The notes: generated from the sequence alone by a model not told the origin. A stretch of DNA of 64,000 nt from an uncultured Eggerthella sp. (GCA_905203045.1 CAJKUH010000001.1:1-64000); one strand, 5' to 3'. Positions 26,092 through 35,837 are shown, counted from the stretch's first letter. A program made the numbers and translations.

Positions 26092-27051
26092 ATGAACAAT
26101 TCCCTTGAAGGAAGGAAGGTCGGCGTTATCGGCTGCGGCTTCGTGGGCTCTACCACTGCCTACAGCCTGATGCAAAGCAAGCTCTTTACCGACATGGTCC
26201 TTATCGATGTCGATACCGACCGCGCAGAAGGCGAAGCGCTCGACATCAGTCACGGCATCCCCTACTACAGCCCCATGAACATCTACGCGGGCACCTATGC
26301 CGATCTGTCCGATGCATCTATCGTCATCATCACGGCAGGCGCGAACCAGAAGCCCGGCGAAACACGCCTTGACCTAGTGCAGAAGAACGTCGCCATCTTC
26401 AAAACCATCGTTCCCCAAATCATGGAACAGGGCTTTGACGGCATCATGGTAGTTGTTTCCAACCCAGTAGATATTCTTACCCAAGTGGTAATGGAGCTTT
26501 CCGGCCTGCCCCGCAACCGCGTGTTGGGTTCGGGCACGGTATTGGACAGCGCTCGATTGAAGTACACCCTTGGGCACATGCTCGACGTTGACCCGCGCCA
26601 CGTTCATGCCCGCATCATCGGCGAACACGGCGACAGCGAGCTGGCCGTGTGGAGTGCTGCAAACGTATCGGGTATCCCCATCAACGACTTCTTCCGCCTG
26701 CGCGGATTCGACAATCCTTCCGAGCTTCGTTGCTCGATCGAGGAAAGCGTACGCAATAGCGCCTACGAGATCATCAAGAAGAAACGCGCCACCTATTTCG
26801 GCATTGCGCCTTCGGTAACCCGCATCTGCGAAGCCATCGTGCGCGACCAGAAATCCATCATGACGGTTTCCAACTACCGTACCGACGTCCAAGGCGTCAC
26901 CGATGTGGTGATGAGCATGCCCGCCATCGTGGGCAGCAATGGCGTTGAGTTCTCGATCCCCCTGCAATTGAGCATCGATGAGGCTGAGCACTTGCATGCC
27001 TCAGCGCAAACGCTGAAGAACACGCTTCAAAGCGTAGACCTTTCCCTGTAA
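26092..27051 (+). CDS. ldh: L-lactate dehydrogenase
   Basis: This 319-residue NAD-dependent enzyme interconverts pyruvate and L-lactate. It has the Rossmann motif GCGFVGST (15-22), the specificity loop GANQKPGETR where Gln (about 85) selects lactate over malate, the catalytic GEHGDSE histidine and the substrate arginine in DSARLK. No charged residue replaces Gln, so malate dehydrogenase is unlikely. The start has AGAGAGG upstream. It is monocistronic, with tRNA-Gly divergent on one side and a strong terminator on the other. Confidence 0.93.
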   Translation: MNNSLEGRKVGVIGCGFVGSTTAYSLMQSKLFTDMVLIDVDTDRAEGEALDISHGIPYYSPMNIYAGTYADLSDASIVIITAGANQKPGETRLDLVQKNVAIFKTIVPQIMEQGFDGIMVVVSNPVDILTQVVMELSGLPRNRVLGSGTVLDSARLKYTLGHMLDVDPRHVHARIIGEHGDSELAVWSAANVSGIPINDFFRLRGFDNPSELRCSIEESVRNSAYEIIKKKRATYFGIAPSVTRICEAIVRDQKSIMTVSNYRTDVQGVTDVVMSMPAIVGSNGVEFSIPLQLSIDEAEHLHASAQTLKNTLQSVDLSL

Positions 27052-27071
27052 TAAGCATCACTGCTTGCACG

Positions 27072-27112
27072 CAGCCGGCCCCCTTAACCATCAAGGTCAA
27101 GGGGGCCGGCTG
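27072..27112. terminator. Bidirectional terminator ldh / glycosyltransferase gene
   Basis: A 14-bp perfect GC-rich stem (CAGCCGGCCCCCTT and complement) with T-rich tails lies between two convergent genes. Confidence 0.85.
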
Positions 27113-27124
27113 ACTTTTTATGGA

Positions 27125-28828
27125 CTATTCGTCCAGATCCCTTTGCATTACGGCAATAGTGAACCACGTTCGCTCGTAAGGGCGATAGAACGTGTGTGTT
27201 TCCTTGAGCTGAACGTCACTTCGCTTCTCTAGATCGGAAACATCAACGGGAATGCCTTCTTTAGAGGTTTGCCCCAACACGACAAATGTGCCCGAATAGC
27301 CTTTCAGTGCTTCATCCCATGAAGCCACCGTGCTCAACGTAGGCGCATACGACTGATACGCATGGGCCCAGTTTCCCGGCTGCCAGGCAAAGAAGGTCTG
27401 GGGAATATCGGTGCACGAAACAGCCGTCACGCCCTCGATGCCGATGTCGGAAGAGAGCACCAGCGGCGCATCACGCTCCCACACTTCTTCCTGGAAGCAC
27501 TGCAACGGCACCTGGTTCTTTTCGTTGTACGCATCCTGCAGGAACAGCGCCTGACTCACAAGCGCCGTGCCTAGAAAAGCAACAAGCAGCCCCGACACGC
27601 AGGCTTTGCTCTTTATGCGCGAAACCGCCACAGCCAAAGCCAGCACCAAAGGCCCAATGGTTACCGAAAGGTACCGGTAGTACACAATCAACGAGCCCAT
27701 AGCAAACGAAGCTATAAGCGCTATCGCAAAGACGCCCACGTACAAAGCCACACCGCATAAAGCGGGCAGCACCTCGGGCGAAACCGCCCAGGCAGACACT
27801 CGTTTCCTTATGTCTAACGAGAAATACGCGGCATGCTGAAACGCACCACGCCGCCAAGCCGCATAGATCCCCCCTGCGGCGCTGACTATCGCCACTGCCG
27901 CACATACGCCAAGCGCGACAACCCATTGCCACCCATAGGTATCGGCAAATATCACCTGGCTTGTAGCTATGGGATAGAACGCCCATTCAACCAGCGTACG
28001 GGGGAATTCGACATCAGCCCAGTACGACCCGGAAACAACACCTACCTGGTTGGCAACCACCGCAAGCCAGGGAGCATATAGCGCAACCTGCACCACGGCA
28101 CCGATCAAAAACGGAACTAAAGCCGAACGCTTCCGCATAGCGATGAACGCAAGCATGCCTAAATTGGTAAGGAACGCCGCGAGCACACCGTAGTAGTGAA
28201 GGTAGGCACTCGCCAAGCTGAAAGCGAAAAACGCAAGCCACCAACGGCGCGGCGCCCCCGCCCACTTCGGCAGGCTTTCGATATCGTGAACTTGCCACAT
28301 GCGACTCCACCAGACGCCGTCTTTTTTCGCCCGTCCAGATTCAGCCTTCCCCGCGCCGGCCAATGCGCAGGCTATGCGCCACGCAAACAGAAAGCAACCC
28401 GCGACGGTAAACGATGCCCATGAGTACATGCGTATTTCCACCGCCATAAAAGCGATGTAGGGCATGAACAGCACAAGAAAACTGAACAAAACACCGATTC
28501 TTTGCCCGAAATCGCGTCGCACCACAAGCAATCCCAACAATGCAAGGGAAAACGTGCCGGCAACCGTGAACAATCGATACGCAAGAATATTCTGGCCGAA
28601 CAAGAGATTGAGCACATGAAGGCCCCAGTAGAAGAGCACGGGGTGAACGTCCCCGGAGCCGATATCCCAAATATCGGCAAACGAGTGGTTCGCTATAGCT
28701 ACCGAATAGCTTTCATCGAACCAAACATTCCCATGGAATGCACCAGTGAGTAGGAACGCCAGACCAGCAAGAAGAACGAGGACATGGAACATCCTCGTCT
28801 TCGCAAAAGCGCAAAGCTTTGCCTTCAT
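27125..28828 (-). CDS. Membrane glycosyltransferase, GT-C fold (GT39/ArnT-like)
   Basis: I use the ATG at 28828, which overlaps the preceding stop as TGATG, giving 567 residues. About ten membrane spans are visible, with a first external loop carrying WFDESYSV and a following DVHPVLFYW, the acidic and His-Pro pattern of GT-C enzymes that use lipid-phosphate sugars. A soluble domain follows the last span. Its partner upstream makes polyprenyl-phosphate sugars, so this enzyme probably transfers them to a cell-surface acceptor outside the membrane. The acceptor cannot be read from sequence. Confidence 0.82.
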   Translation of the reverse strand: MKAKLCAFAKTRMFHVLVLLAGLAFLLTGAFHGNVWFDESYSVAIANHSFADIWDIGSGDVHPVLFYWGLHVLNLLFGQNILAYRLFTVAGTFSLALLGLLVVRRDFGQRIGVLFSFLVLFMPYIAFMAVEIRMYSWASFTVAGCFLFAWRIACALAGAGKAESGRAKKDGVWWSRMWQVHDIESLPKWAGAPRRWWLAFFAFSLASAYLHYYGVLAAFLTNLGMLAFIAMRKRSALVPFLIGAVVQVALYAPWLAVVANQVGVVSGSYWADVEFPRTLVEWAFYPIATSQVIFADTYGWQWVVALGVCAAVAIVSAAGGIYAAWRRGAFQHAAYFSLDIRKRVSAWAVSPEVLPALCGVALYVGVFAIALIASFAMGSLIVYYRYLSVTIGPLVLALAVAVSRIKSKACVSGLLVAFLGTALVSQALFLQDAYNEKNQVPLQCFQEEVWERDAPLVLSSDIGIEGVTAVSCTDIPQTFFAWQPGNWAHAYQSYAPTLSTVASWDEALKGYSGTFVVLGQTSKEGIPVDVSDLEKRSDVQLKETHTFYRPYERTWFTIAVMQRDLDE

Positions 28829-30018
28829 CAGTGCTTGCCCGTCGGCTTTCCGCCAATCACAACATGGATATCGGGAGTATGTTCCCCTGCGGAAGAGTCG
28901 GCGGCTTTCGGCCCACACGTGCCGTTAGACGATGCCGAGTACACGCGCAGCGAAGCTATGCGCTCTTCGCTAGCCTGAGTAGCCGAAGAATGCACCGCAC
29001 TACTGCGATTGCGACCTAAAAGCACGCTCAAAGAAGGACGGGCTTCGGTTTGCGAGGGATAGTCGATTTCCTTGCGCGCCACATACACAGGACGCTGCTT
29101 GCTTTCGATATAACTGCGAGCTGAATATTCCCCCACTACGCCAAGAGACAAAAGCTGTATGCCGGCAAGGAAAACCACCGCATCAAGAACGGGAACCAGC
29201 AAAGGATACGTCTGTTGCAAGGCAAGTGCCGCAATTATCAAATAAAGGGCGCCAATGATACCGCCAAAGAAAAGCAGCGCGCCTAAAAGTGAGACAAACG
29301 AAAGTGGACAGGTTGAAAACGAGAGGACGCCATTCCAGGCATAAGAGGAAAGGCCTTTGAACGTCCATCGGCTTTCGCCCGAAAAACGTTCCTTTACTTC
29401 GTATTCGATAACCTCGGTCTTAAAACCTGCCCAAGAAAACAGGCCCTTGGAAAAACGATACTGCTCATGCATTTCCAGAAGCGTGTCTGCCACGGAACGT
29501 CTGAACACGCGAAAGTCGCTGACGTTTGCCAGCAACTTGGTATTGGATACACCGTTGAAAACACGATAGAACGTTTCTTTGCAAACACGGAGGAACGCCG
29601 ATTCGCGACGACGAGCAGGTGCCGCAGCAACACTGTCTATATCGGAATTGCCCTGCAGCATGCGGTACATCTTCAGAGCAACTGAAGGGTCCTGCTGCAA
29701 ATCGGCATCGATGAAACCTACGCACTGGCCCGTTGTATGCTCAAGACCTGCATACAACGCAGATTCTTTTCCGAAGTTTCGGGAAAGCTCAATGATCTTG
29801 AAGGATGCCTGGCTCGGTCGGGCCTCTTTTTCGGCTGCGTTTCGATACGTCTCGATCGCAGACTCAAGAACAGAAATCGTTTCATCTGCGCTGCCGTCGT
29901 CGACAAACACCAACTCATAATCAAGATCTTCGGCATCAAGGCACGTTGTTGCCACGTTCAAAAATTGCGCAACATTGTCTGCCTCGTTATAACAGGGAAT
30001 CACCAACGAGAAATCCAT
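28828..30018 (-). CDS. Polyprenyl-phosphate glycosyltransferase (GtrB/DPM1-like, GT2)
   Basis: This protein moves a sugar from a nucleotide donor to undecaprenyl phosphate on the inner face of the membrane. I chose the ATG at 30018 (MDFSLVIPCYNE), although its ribosome site is weak; a longer frame exists. GT2 motifs are VIPCYNEADNV (5-15), FVDDGSADET and DADLQQDPS. Two C-terminal membrane spans (about 240-300) are typical of GtrB. It then carries an unusual cytoplasmic tail of about 90 residues rich in Ser, Ala and Arg. Overlap with the GT-C gene shows coupled expression. Confidence 0.87.
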   Translation of the reverse strand: MDFSLVIPCYNEADNVAQFLNVATTCLDAEDLDYELVFVDDGSADETISVLESAIETYRNAAEKEARPSQASFKIIELSRNFGKESALYAGLEHTTGQCVGFIDADLQQDPSVALKMYRMLQGNSDIDSVAAAPARRRESAFLRVCKETFYRVFNGVSNTKLLANVSDFRVFRRSVADTLLEMHEQYRFSKGLFSWAGFKTEVIEYEVKERFSGESRWTFKGLSSYAWNGVLSFSTCPLSFVSLLGALLFFGGIIGALYLIIAALALQQTYPLLVPVLDAVVFLAGIQLLSLGVVGEYSARSYIESKQRPVYVARKEIDYPSQTEARPSLSVLLGRNRSSAVHSSATQASEERIASLRVYSASSNGTCGPKAADSSAGEHTPDIHVVIGGKPTGKH

Positions 30019-30305
30019 GTTGTATAAGAAAACGCCCGTTTGGCGTTTTCCGCTCCTCTCCGCCGATTGCCTGCCATACGATTCGCCAAATGCCGCCCTT
30101 CCTTTGTTGCTATCCTTCCAAAACAAGGGCATCAGTTGAACCTAAATCCTTCTTGTTCAAATTACACTTATCCCCTCTTCGCAAAAAGCTCTATTCCCTA
30201 TTTTTTTTCTTTTTTGTTGAAATGAGGTCATAATGCCACCATGTGCGATTTCAAAATCAGAAAACGTCGGTCTATCGCAGAAATAAGACGCGAAAGAGAG
30301 TAACT

Positions 30306-31262
30306 GTGCAGAACTTGCTGGCTAATACGTATTTCCATGCCGATGATTTCGGTATAACGGCAAAGCAGGCTCGCGACATTCTGTCGCTTAGCTCCGCTTG
30401 CAACGGAACGGGCGCCCTCAACAGTCTGAGCATCTTTGCGAATAGCCCCATTTTCCCTGAATCTTCGGCGCTTCTTCTTCCTTTTTCCAACAATGAAGAG
30501 ATACGTATATGCCTTCACCTTAACCTGGTCGAAGGACCTTGCGTTTCCGAACCTACCCGCATTCCCCTACTCGTTAACAAACAGGGGATGTTCCGCCGGG
30601 ATTTTCTAGGACTCCTAGCCCTGAACAGGGGAATTCACCGAACGGAAGCAAGGGCTCAAATAGCTCTTGAATGCCAAAACCAAATCAGGAAATTCATCAA
30701 TGCGTTCCCCGCTATGAGAGAACAGATTTGCATCGACAGCCATCAGCACACTCATGCAATTCCGCTTGTGTTTGAAGCGCTCTCGCAGGCTCTTGCCGAA
30801 GAGGGATGTCTTGTCCGCACACTTCGCGCACCTCTTGACCCTTTGAGCGTCTATCGCACCGCTCAAACACAAGCGGGCAAAGCAGCCGTAGACGAAGGCC
30901 CATCTGAAGGCAGAGCATCTGTCCCTCTTTCAAACCGCGCCAAGGTGTTTCTTATCGATCTGCTTTGGAAAAAATGTCCTATCAATGCGGTTCCTTGGGA
31001 ACGTAACGCATCGAAAATCGCCCCGTTGTTCTGCGGTGTTGCTCTTTCAGGAGCGATGCATCGACTCAACCCATCGCTCCTTGAAGCCTTCGAAGTTGAG
31101 GCTGCTCGTCAACATAGGCCATTGGAGATCTTGTTTCATCCGGTTTCCGTGCCGCTTACTGAATGCCTTGACCCGCAAAACAAGCCCTTTGCACAGGCCT
31201 GCGCTTCTTCCAACCGTGACGGCGAAGCTCTTGTCTTGAAGCGTATCCCCTTATGGTCGTAG
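30306..31262 (+). CDS. YdjC/ChbG-type carbohydrate deacetylase
   Basis: The YdjC family removes acetyl groups from N-acetylated sugars. The metal-binding HADDFG is at residues 11-16 and the second ligand set is DSHQHTHAIPL near 142-152; HLNLVEGP and EILFHPV complete the family pattern. I prefer the GTG at 30306 because family members begin just before HADDFG; an in-frame GTG at 30243 would add 21 basic residues. Two tiny reading frames precede it. Divergent from the polyprenyl glycosyltransferase gene, it likely trims the same envelope glycan. The C-terminal third is less conserved. Confidence 0.82.
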   Translation: MQNLLANTYFHADDFGITAKQARDILSLSSACNGTGALNSLSIFANSPIFPESSALLLPFSNNEEIRICLHLNLVEGPCVSEPTRIPLLVNKQGMFRRDFLGLLALNRGIHRTEARAQIALECQNQIRKFINAFPAMREQICIDSHQHTHAIPLVFEALSQALAEEGCLVRTLRAPLDPLSVYRTAQTQAGKAAVDEGPSEGRASVPLSNRAKVFLIDLLWKKCPINAVPWERNASKIAPLFCGVALSGAMHRLNPSLLEAFEVEAARQHRPLEILFHPVSVPLTECLDPQNKPFAQACASSNRDGEALVLKRIPLWS

Positions 31263-31331
31263 CATTTTCCAAAACGTAAGGGGGCATACAGTCTTACTTA
31301 GATACGTTCCTTGCCCCCGATTCTCTTCCTC

Positions 31332-31347
31332 TGTTTCACGTGAAACA
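31332..31347. promoter_or_regulatory. parS site 1
   Basis: TGTTTCACGTGAAACA is a perfect match to the bacterial ParB-binding consensus. It sits in a convergent gap and the dyad extends perfectly to 31321-31358 (38 bp). Confidence 0.95.
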
Positions 31348-31385
31348 GAGGAAGAGAACAAGCCAGCCAAATACCTCTAGACATA

Positions 31386-31416
31386 AAAAGGCCCAGGATA
31401 TAACTCCTGGGCCTTT
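31386..31416. terminator. Convergent terminator
   Basis: AAAGGCCCAGGA pairs with TCCTGGGCCTTT around TATAAC between the YdjC gene and the M28-like gene; runs on both sides allow both directions. Confidence 0.85.
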
Positions 31417-31432
31417 CGTTTATCGTCGGAAA

Positions 31433-34400
31433 CTAAATGCTCTTTAGAATCGCCATTACAAAATCGGATGCTTCGTCAAGCGACTTAGGATCGATGTTCT
31501 CGATGATATCGTTGTCTGCCGAGTACAGGGCGGTGTTGCCTTCCGCCATACCGGCAATAGTCACAGCCTGAATTCCCTGTGCCATCGCAATCGATGCAGG
31601 CGTTTCACGTGAAACAATGCGGTCGGTATGATAGCTAACTCCCGAACGCTCACTTGCCTGGCGCAGAACACGCTTCAAACGCGAAGAAATCTTATATGGC
31701 TTGAAGGCACCCTCTTGCTCAATACAGGAAAGCCCGCCGGCACCCAACGCCTCAAGGTTGATGACGATAGCGCCCTTCATTTCGTCGGCATGCTCTTCGA
31801 GGAACGCATTGATGCCGGAATGGGAATACTGCTCAGCACCCAGCCCAACGAACCAGACTTCCGTATCGATGTCGGGATGACGGAAATCTTGAAGCTTCTT
31901 CAGCTCGCGGTTGATCTGCTCCGCCGTATCGCCGTCGCCATCGATGCGCAATGCCGGGTTCTGATCGATGTAGCCGCCATTGTCTATCGCAGCATCATCC
32001 TGATAGGCCTCGTCTTGCTGAGCTTCCTCGCCCTTGCGCAAACGGTTCAGCGAGAAGGCACCACCATGCCAACCACGACGGTTGTTGTCCTCCGTATAGT
32101 CAACGTCGACAAAATCGTCCTGGTCTTCCTGCTCGTCGCGGAAGCTAGACCAATCGCCACGGGCCTTGCCAACGCTCCGAGCGTTGTACTCTTCATCGAC
32201 ATCGACCCATTCGTTTACCGATACTTCTTCGTGCTTATGCTTCTTGCCCTTCCTGCGGAAGCGGTCGAACAAACGGCCGGCACGCGATTTAGGCATATCG
32301 ACGTAGCCAGGGCCAGCAAAGGCGCCGGTTTCGGTGTATTCCTCATCGTAGGCAGAATCGTCCGCATCGTCGATGTAGCGATCTTCCGGTGCGATATCGG
32401 AAACGAGCTCGTCGCCAACAGGGGCAAATGAGCCCGTGCCGCCAACGGTCGAGAACGAACCAGTTGCCGACACCGCTGACTGAGAACCCGTGTCGAAATT
32501 GGGCAAGTTAAGGTTACGGGCAGCAGGCGCAGAAGCAAAAGAGCCTGTATTGCCGTCGATACGCGGGAGCATGTTCGAAAGCAAAGACTTGCCACCCGTT
32601 GCCGTTCCCTCGTTCACGTCGGCCATCGGCGCACGCTGACGCATGTTTTCACCCGATGCGCTGCGCGTAGAAGCAACGTCGGGAAGGACAATCACTTGAT
32701 GCGCAGGCTCAGACTGATTTTGCTCGGCAGGCACAGAGGGAGCAACCATTTCGTCCATTCCAACGATAGGCGAAGCAACAGCAGGTTGCGGGGCCGTCTT
32801 TTCGGCAGCGGGGTCTTGATACCCACCGTAGTACGCCTCTTCGTCGTAAGCGTATGCATACGATTCGTCAGCGCCGTAAACGTCTTCGCCCTGTTCGTCG
32901 ACAGCGTAGCCATTGTCGACCTCGCGATAAGAAACCGCTGCCTGTTCAACATTTTCATCAATACGGCGAATTGGCGCTTCTTCATCGTCGAATTCTTCGG
33001 TATCCATGAACTGCGATACGTCTATCGGGGAAATAGAAGTGGTTGCGCTCGGCGAGGCGGGTGCCGGTTCCTCTACATATTCTTCCTGGTAAGCCTGATC
33101 ATCTGCTGCCGGTTCCGGTTCGTCGTACTGAGGCTGCTCCTCGTACGATTCGCCAGCATACGGCGCATCAACTTCGGGGTAAGAGGAATCATGCGAAGCC
33201 TCTTCGATGGGCGTGTAGTCTTCCTCGGTCTCAGGCGAAGGCTTGCGCGAGGTGATCGACTTCAAGCGGGAAGCAAACGTGTGCTGCATCTTCGATGCCT
33301 TTTCAGCGCCGGAGTGCATAGCGTTGTTCAAGAACGCGCCGAAAGAACCGGTATGCGAGGTATGTTCGGGGGCCTCAGCTTCCTGCTCTTGACGGTGAGC
33401 CACGAGAAGCTCGCCGGTAGCCTCAGGAGAAGCTTCCACTGGTTCCATGGGCGCAGTACCCGATACAGCCTCGTCCTCAAGTTCTTCAACCTCATGCATA
33501 TGGGGCATGGAGCGATGAAGCCTCTGAGAATGGCGCACCGTAGGACGCGGCGAAGGCTTGCGATGCTCTACTGCCGCTGCAGATGCGGGCTTTGCGGGAG
33601 CCTCAGGCTCGGGAGCAGATTCCGCAACAGGAGCCGAAACAGGTTCAGGCTCCACAGCGGGAGCGGGTTCAGCTTCAGCAACGCTAGCAGAAGAAAGCTT
33701 TTCAGCGGCTGCTTCCTGATGCGCCAGCTCGTCAACTTCCTCCATTGCTGCTTCATACAATGCCTCATGCGACACGGGAGCAACAACAGGCTCGGGCTGC
33801 GCAATCGGCTCAGGCTGAGCCACAGGGCGAGCAACGGGCTGTACCTCAGGCTGCGCTGCCGGCTCAACTGCAGGCTGCGACTCAAATTTCGGCTCGGGAG
33901 AAGGTTGCTGCTCGACGGGTGCCGGCGTTTCAGGCTCCTGCTGTAACCACGGTGCAGGAGCGGCAATGGGCTTCGGCGCAGGACGACGCGCAAAGATATC
34001 GGGCGAAGGTGCCGTAACAGGAGCAGAGACAACGGGCTCGGGCTCAGCAGACGAATTCTCGTTTTCGGACACAGCTTCAAAAGCAGGTTCCGGTGCAGGT
34101 GCCTCGCTGGAAGCAGGGCGTGCCGAACCGAACGATTCAATGGAGTTCTGCAGCGCCTGAACTTTAGAGGAAAGCTCGGACTGAACCGGCTCGGGCTCGG
34201 AAACGGGAACCGGGCTTGCGTAGGGGTTCGAGGCATGATGCTCCATCAAGCGGGCAGCAGGCGTATCGGCGTAGCGCGAACGGCTCACCTTCGGAGCCGT
34301 GCCCGTGTCGGGTTTGTTGGCACGCGCCTTTTCCTGAGCAACCTTTGCCCAAGAGGGGGCGTCACCTGACTGGCTGCGGGGGGCCTCGCTCACAGGAGCA

Positions 34401-35626
34401 GGGCGGGCAGCCTGCGCTGCTGCAGCAGCTGCGGCTGCAGCAGCGGCTTCCGCGGCCTGTTTCTTTTCAACTTGTTCTTTCGGCGTGATGGTCTCTTTGA
34501 CCTCGTCAGATGCCTTTTCGCCCTTTTCCTCGTCATCGAGGGCAGAAGAAACCATAGTGCGTGCCAAGGGGTTGGTGGGTTTCTGGCGCTCCGGCTGCTT
34601 GCCTACCTCGAAATGAACGCCCGAAACGGCATCTTCGTCTTCGGCGACAAGGCCACCGCCCTTCACCAAGCGGGAAGAGATATCGGTAACAGGAACCTTG
34701 TCGGCAACCGGCTTGCCCGTCAATGCAGCAATGGCAGCCTTTGCCGCAGCAAGCGATTCTTGCGGAGACATTTCGGTTTCGTACTCAAGGGAAGCGCCTT
34801 CGGGAACTACACCAGCGGCACGCGCGGCAGCCTCGCCATGAACTTGGCCGCCTTCTTCGGCACCGCGCTCCATGGCCTCTTCCTGGCTGACAAGTCCGTT
34901 ACCCACCTTGCGGGCAACATCCAAGAGAACGGAAACACCCGACGCATTGTTGTTTGCCGACTGGTTAAAGGGAGCAACGATATGAAGAACGGAACGAACC
35001 AACGGAAGCGCAAAAAGAAGCGCGCAGACAACCAGCAGGAACGTGAGGATCGAAGACATGGCACCGGTATCAGCAGCGAACACCGTGGTGCGCAGCAAAA
35101 GAACAACTGCCGAAACCGCAAACGCCACTGCACTTGCCTTCTGCAAAATAGGAAGCATTGTCGCAAAGGGGGGCTTTTCCTCTGCAAGCACTTTGCCGCT
35201 ATCGTAATTTGCAACCAGGATCACCTTGCGACGACGAGCATTTGCTCCGTTTGCAGGGGTGGGCTGATATTTTGCCACCACATTCTGGCTTGCACCGGTT
35301 CTGAACAAACGCGAGAGAACGGAACGGCCCGTTATCTCCATTCCGTACAAGGCAGCCGCAACAATCGAAAGCAGCAACCACAGAATGTTAAGAGAAGGAA
35401 TAACGATAGAAAGAACAGCCGCAAGGAACGCCACCGCAAAGCAGATGATGGCAGGAAGCTGGTCGTTGGTTACGCACTGGAAGTCTTCGACCACCGTTGC
35501 GAAACCTGCCTCCTTCTGCATCTGGTCGGCAAGGTACAGTGCCGCCCGCTGCTCTTCTTCAGTGCCAGCAGGATGCGGACCTATTTCTTGTGTCAAATAG
35601 GCAATATCATCAATTATTTCAGCCAT
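31433..35626 (-). CDS. Giant membrane M28-like protein with degenerate metal site and a ~1000-residue disordered insertion
   Basis: I use the ATG at 35626 with AAAGGGG upstream: 1397 residues. Residues 1-60 match the M28 exopeptidase start (IGPHPAGTEEEQRAALYLADQMQ). Two pairs of membrane spans follow (about 57-98 and 156-212), interleaved with core blocks ILVANYDSGK (about 136-145) and NNNASGVSVLLDV (225-237). Residues about 245-1238 are low-complexity, rich in Pro, Ala, Glu and Tyr. The fold resumes at about 1239 with VWFVGLGAEQYSHSG and INLEALGAGG. At positions where active M28 enzymes have His, Asp, Glu-Glu, Asp and His, I read Asn, Asn, Glu-Gln, Glu and Tyr, so zinc peptidase activity is doubtful. 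A scaffold or binding role is inference. It contains parS site 2. Confidence 0.8.
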   Translation of the reverse strand: MAEIIDDIAYLTQEIGPHPAGTEEEQRAALYLADQMQKEAGFATVVEDFQCVTNDQLPAIICFAVAFLAAVLSIVIPSLNILWLLLSIVAAALYGMEITGRSVLSRLFRTGASQNVVAKYQPTPANGANARRRKVILVANYDSGKVLAEEKPPFATMLPILQKASAVAFAVSAVVLLLRTTVFAADTGAMSSILTFLLVVCALLFALPLVRSVLHIVAPFNQSANNNASGVSVLLDVARKVGNGLVSQEEAMERGAEEGGQVHGEAAARAAGVVPEGASLEYETEMSPQESLAAAKAAIAALTGKPVADKVPVTDISSRLVKGGGLVAEDEDAVSGVHFEVGKQPERQKPTNPLARTMVSSALDDEEKGEKASDEVKETITPKEQVEKKQAAEAAAAAAAAAAAQAARPAPVSEAPRSQSGDAPSWAKVAQEKARANKPDTGTAPKVSRSRYADTPAARLMEHHASNPYASPVPVSEPEPVQSELSSKVQALQNSIESFGSARPASSEAPAPEPAFEAVSENENSSAEPEPVVSAPVTAPSPDIFARRPAPKPIAAPAPWLQQEPETPAPVEQQPSPEPKFESQPAVEPAAQPEVQPVARPVAQPEPIAQPEPVVAPVSHEALYEAAMEEVDELAHQEAAAEKLSSASVAEAEPAPAVEPEPVSAPVAESAPEPEAPAKPASAAAVEHRKPSPRPTVRHSQRLHRSMPHMHEVEELEDEAVSGTAPMEPVEASPEATGELLVAHRQEQEAEAPEHTSHTGSFGAFLNNAMHSGAEKASKMQHTFASRLKSITSRKPSPETEEDYTPIEEASHDSSYPEVDAPYAGESYEEQPQYDEPEPAADDQAYQEEYVEEPAPASPSATTSISPIDVSQFMDTEEFDDEEAPIRRIDENVEQAAVSYREVDNGYAVDEQGEDVYGADESYAYAYDEEAYYGGYQDPAAEKTAPQPAVASPIVGMDEMVAPSVPAEQNQSEPAHQVIVLPDVASTRSASGENMRQRAPMADVNEGTATGGKSLLSNMLPRIDGNTGSFASAPAARNLNLPNFDTGSQSAVSATGSFSTVGGTGSFAPVGDELVSDIAPEDRYIDDADDSAYDEEYTETGAFAGPGYVDMPKSRAGRLFDRFRRKGKKHKHEEVSVNEWVDVDEEYNARSVGKARGDWSSFRDEQEDQDDFVDVDYTEDNNRRGWHGGAFSLNRLRKGEEAQQDEAYQDDAAIDNGGYIDQNPALRIDGDGDTAEQINRELKKLQDFRHPDIDTEVWFVGLGAEQYSHSGINAFLEEHADEMKGAIVINLEALGAGGLSCIEQEGAFKPYKISSRLKRVLRQASERSGVSYHTDRIVSRETPASIAMAQGIQAVTIAGMAEGNTALYSADNDIIENIDPKSLDEASDFVMAILKSI
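31601..31616. promoter_or_regulatory. parS site 2, inside the M28-like gene
   Basis: 15 of 16 bases match TGTTTCACGTGAAACA (first base C). It lies within the coding sequence and is read as VSRET in the C-terminal half of the protein. Confidence 0.85.
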
Positions 35627-35786
35627 GGAGAGCCCCTTTGTTTCCACGCTTGTATAAGTAAGTAGCGATTGACATGGATATAGACTGTACAAGTATACGT
35701 CATTTAATTCGATTCGCCTGAAGCTGCGCGGTTTGTTCACCTGCGCAGTTCCAATACCAAGGCAAAGCAGCATTTCTGGCAAAGCA

Positions 35787-35819
35787 AAACCCTGCCCTTC
35801 TTCCGAAAAGGCAGGGTTT
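35787..35819 (-). terminator. Terminator of the coiled-coil membrane protein gene
   Basis: AAACCCTGCC and GGCAGGGTTT form a perfect stem; one arm overlaps parS site 3, so ParB binding and the terminator share bases. Confidence 0.7.
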
Positions 35820-35830
35820 CACGTGAAACA
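35815..35830. promoter_or_regulatory. parS site 3
   Basis: 15 of 16 bases match the consensus (first base G), 8 bp past a gene end. Confidence 0.88.
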
Positions 35831-35837
35831 CTCCGCA

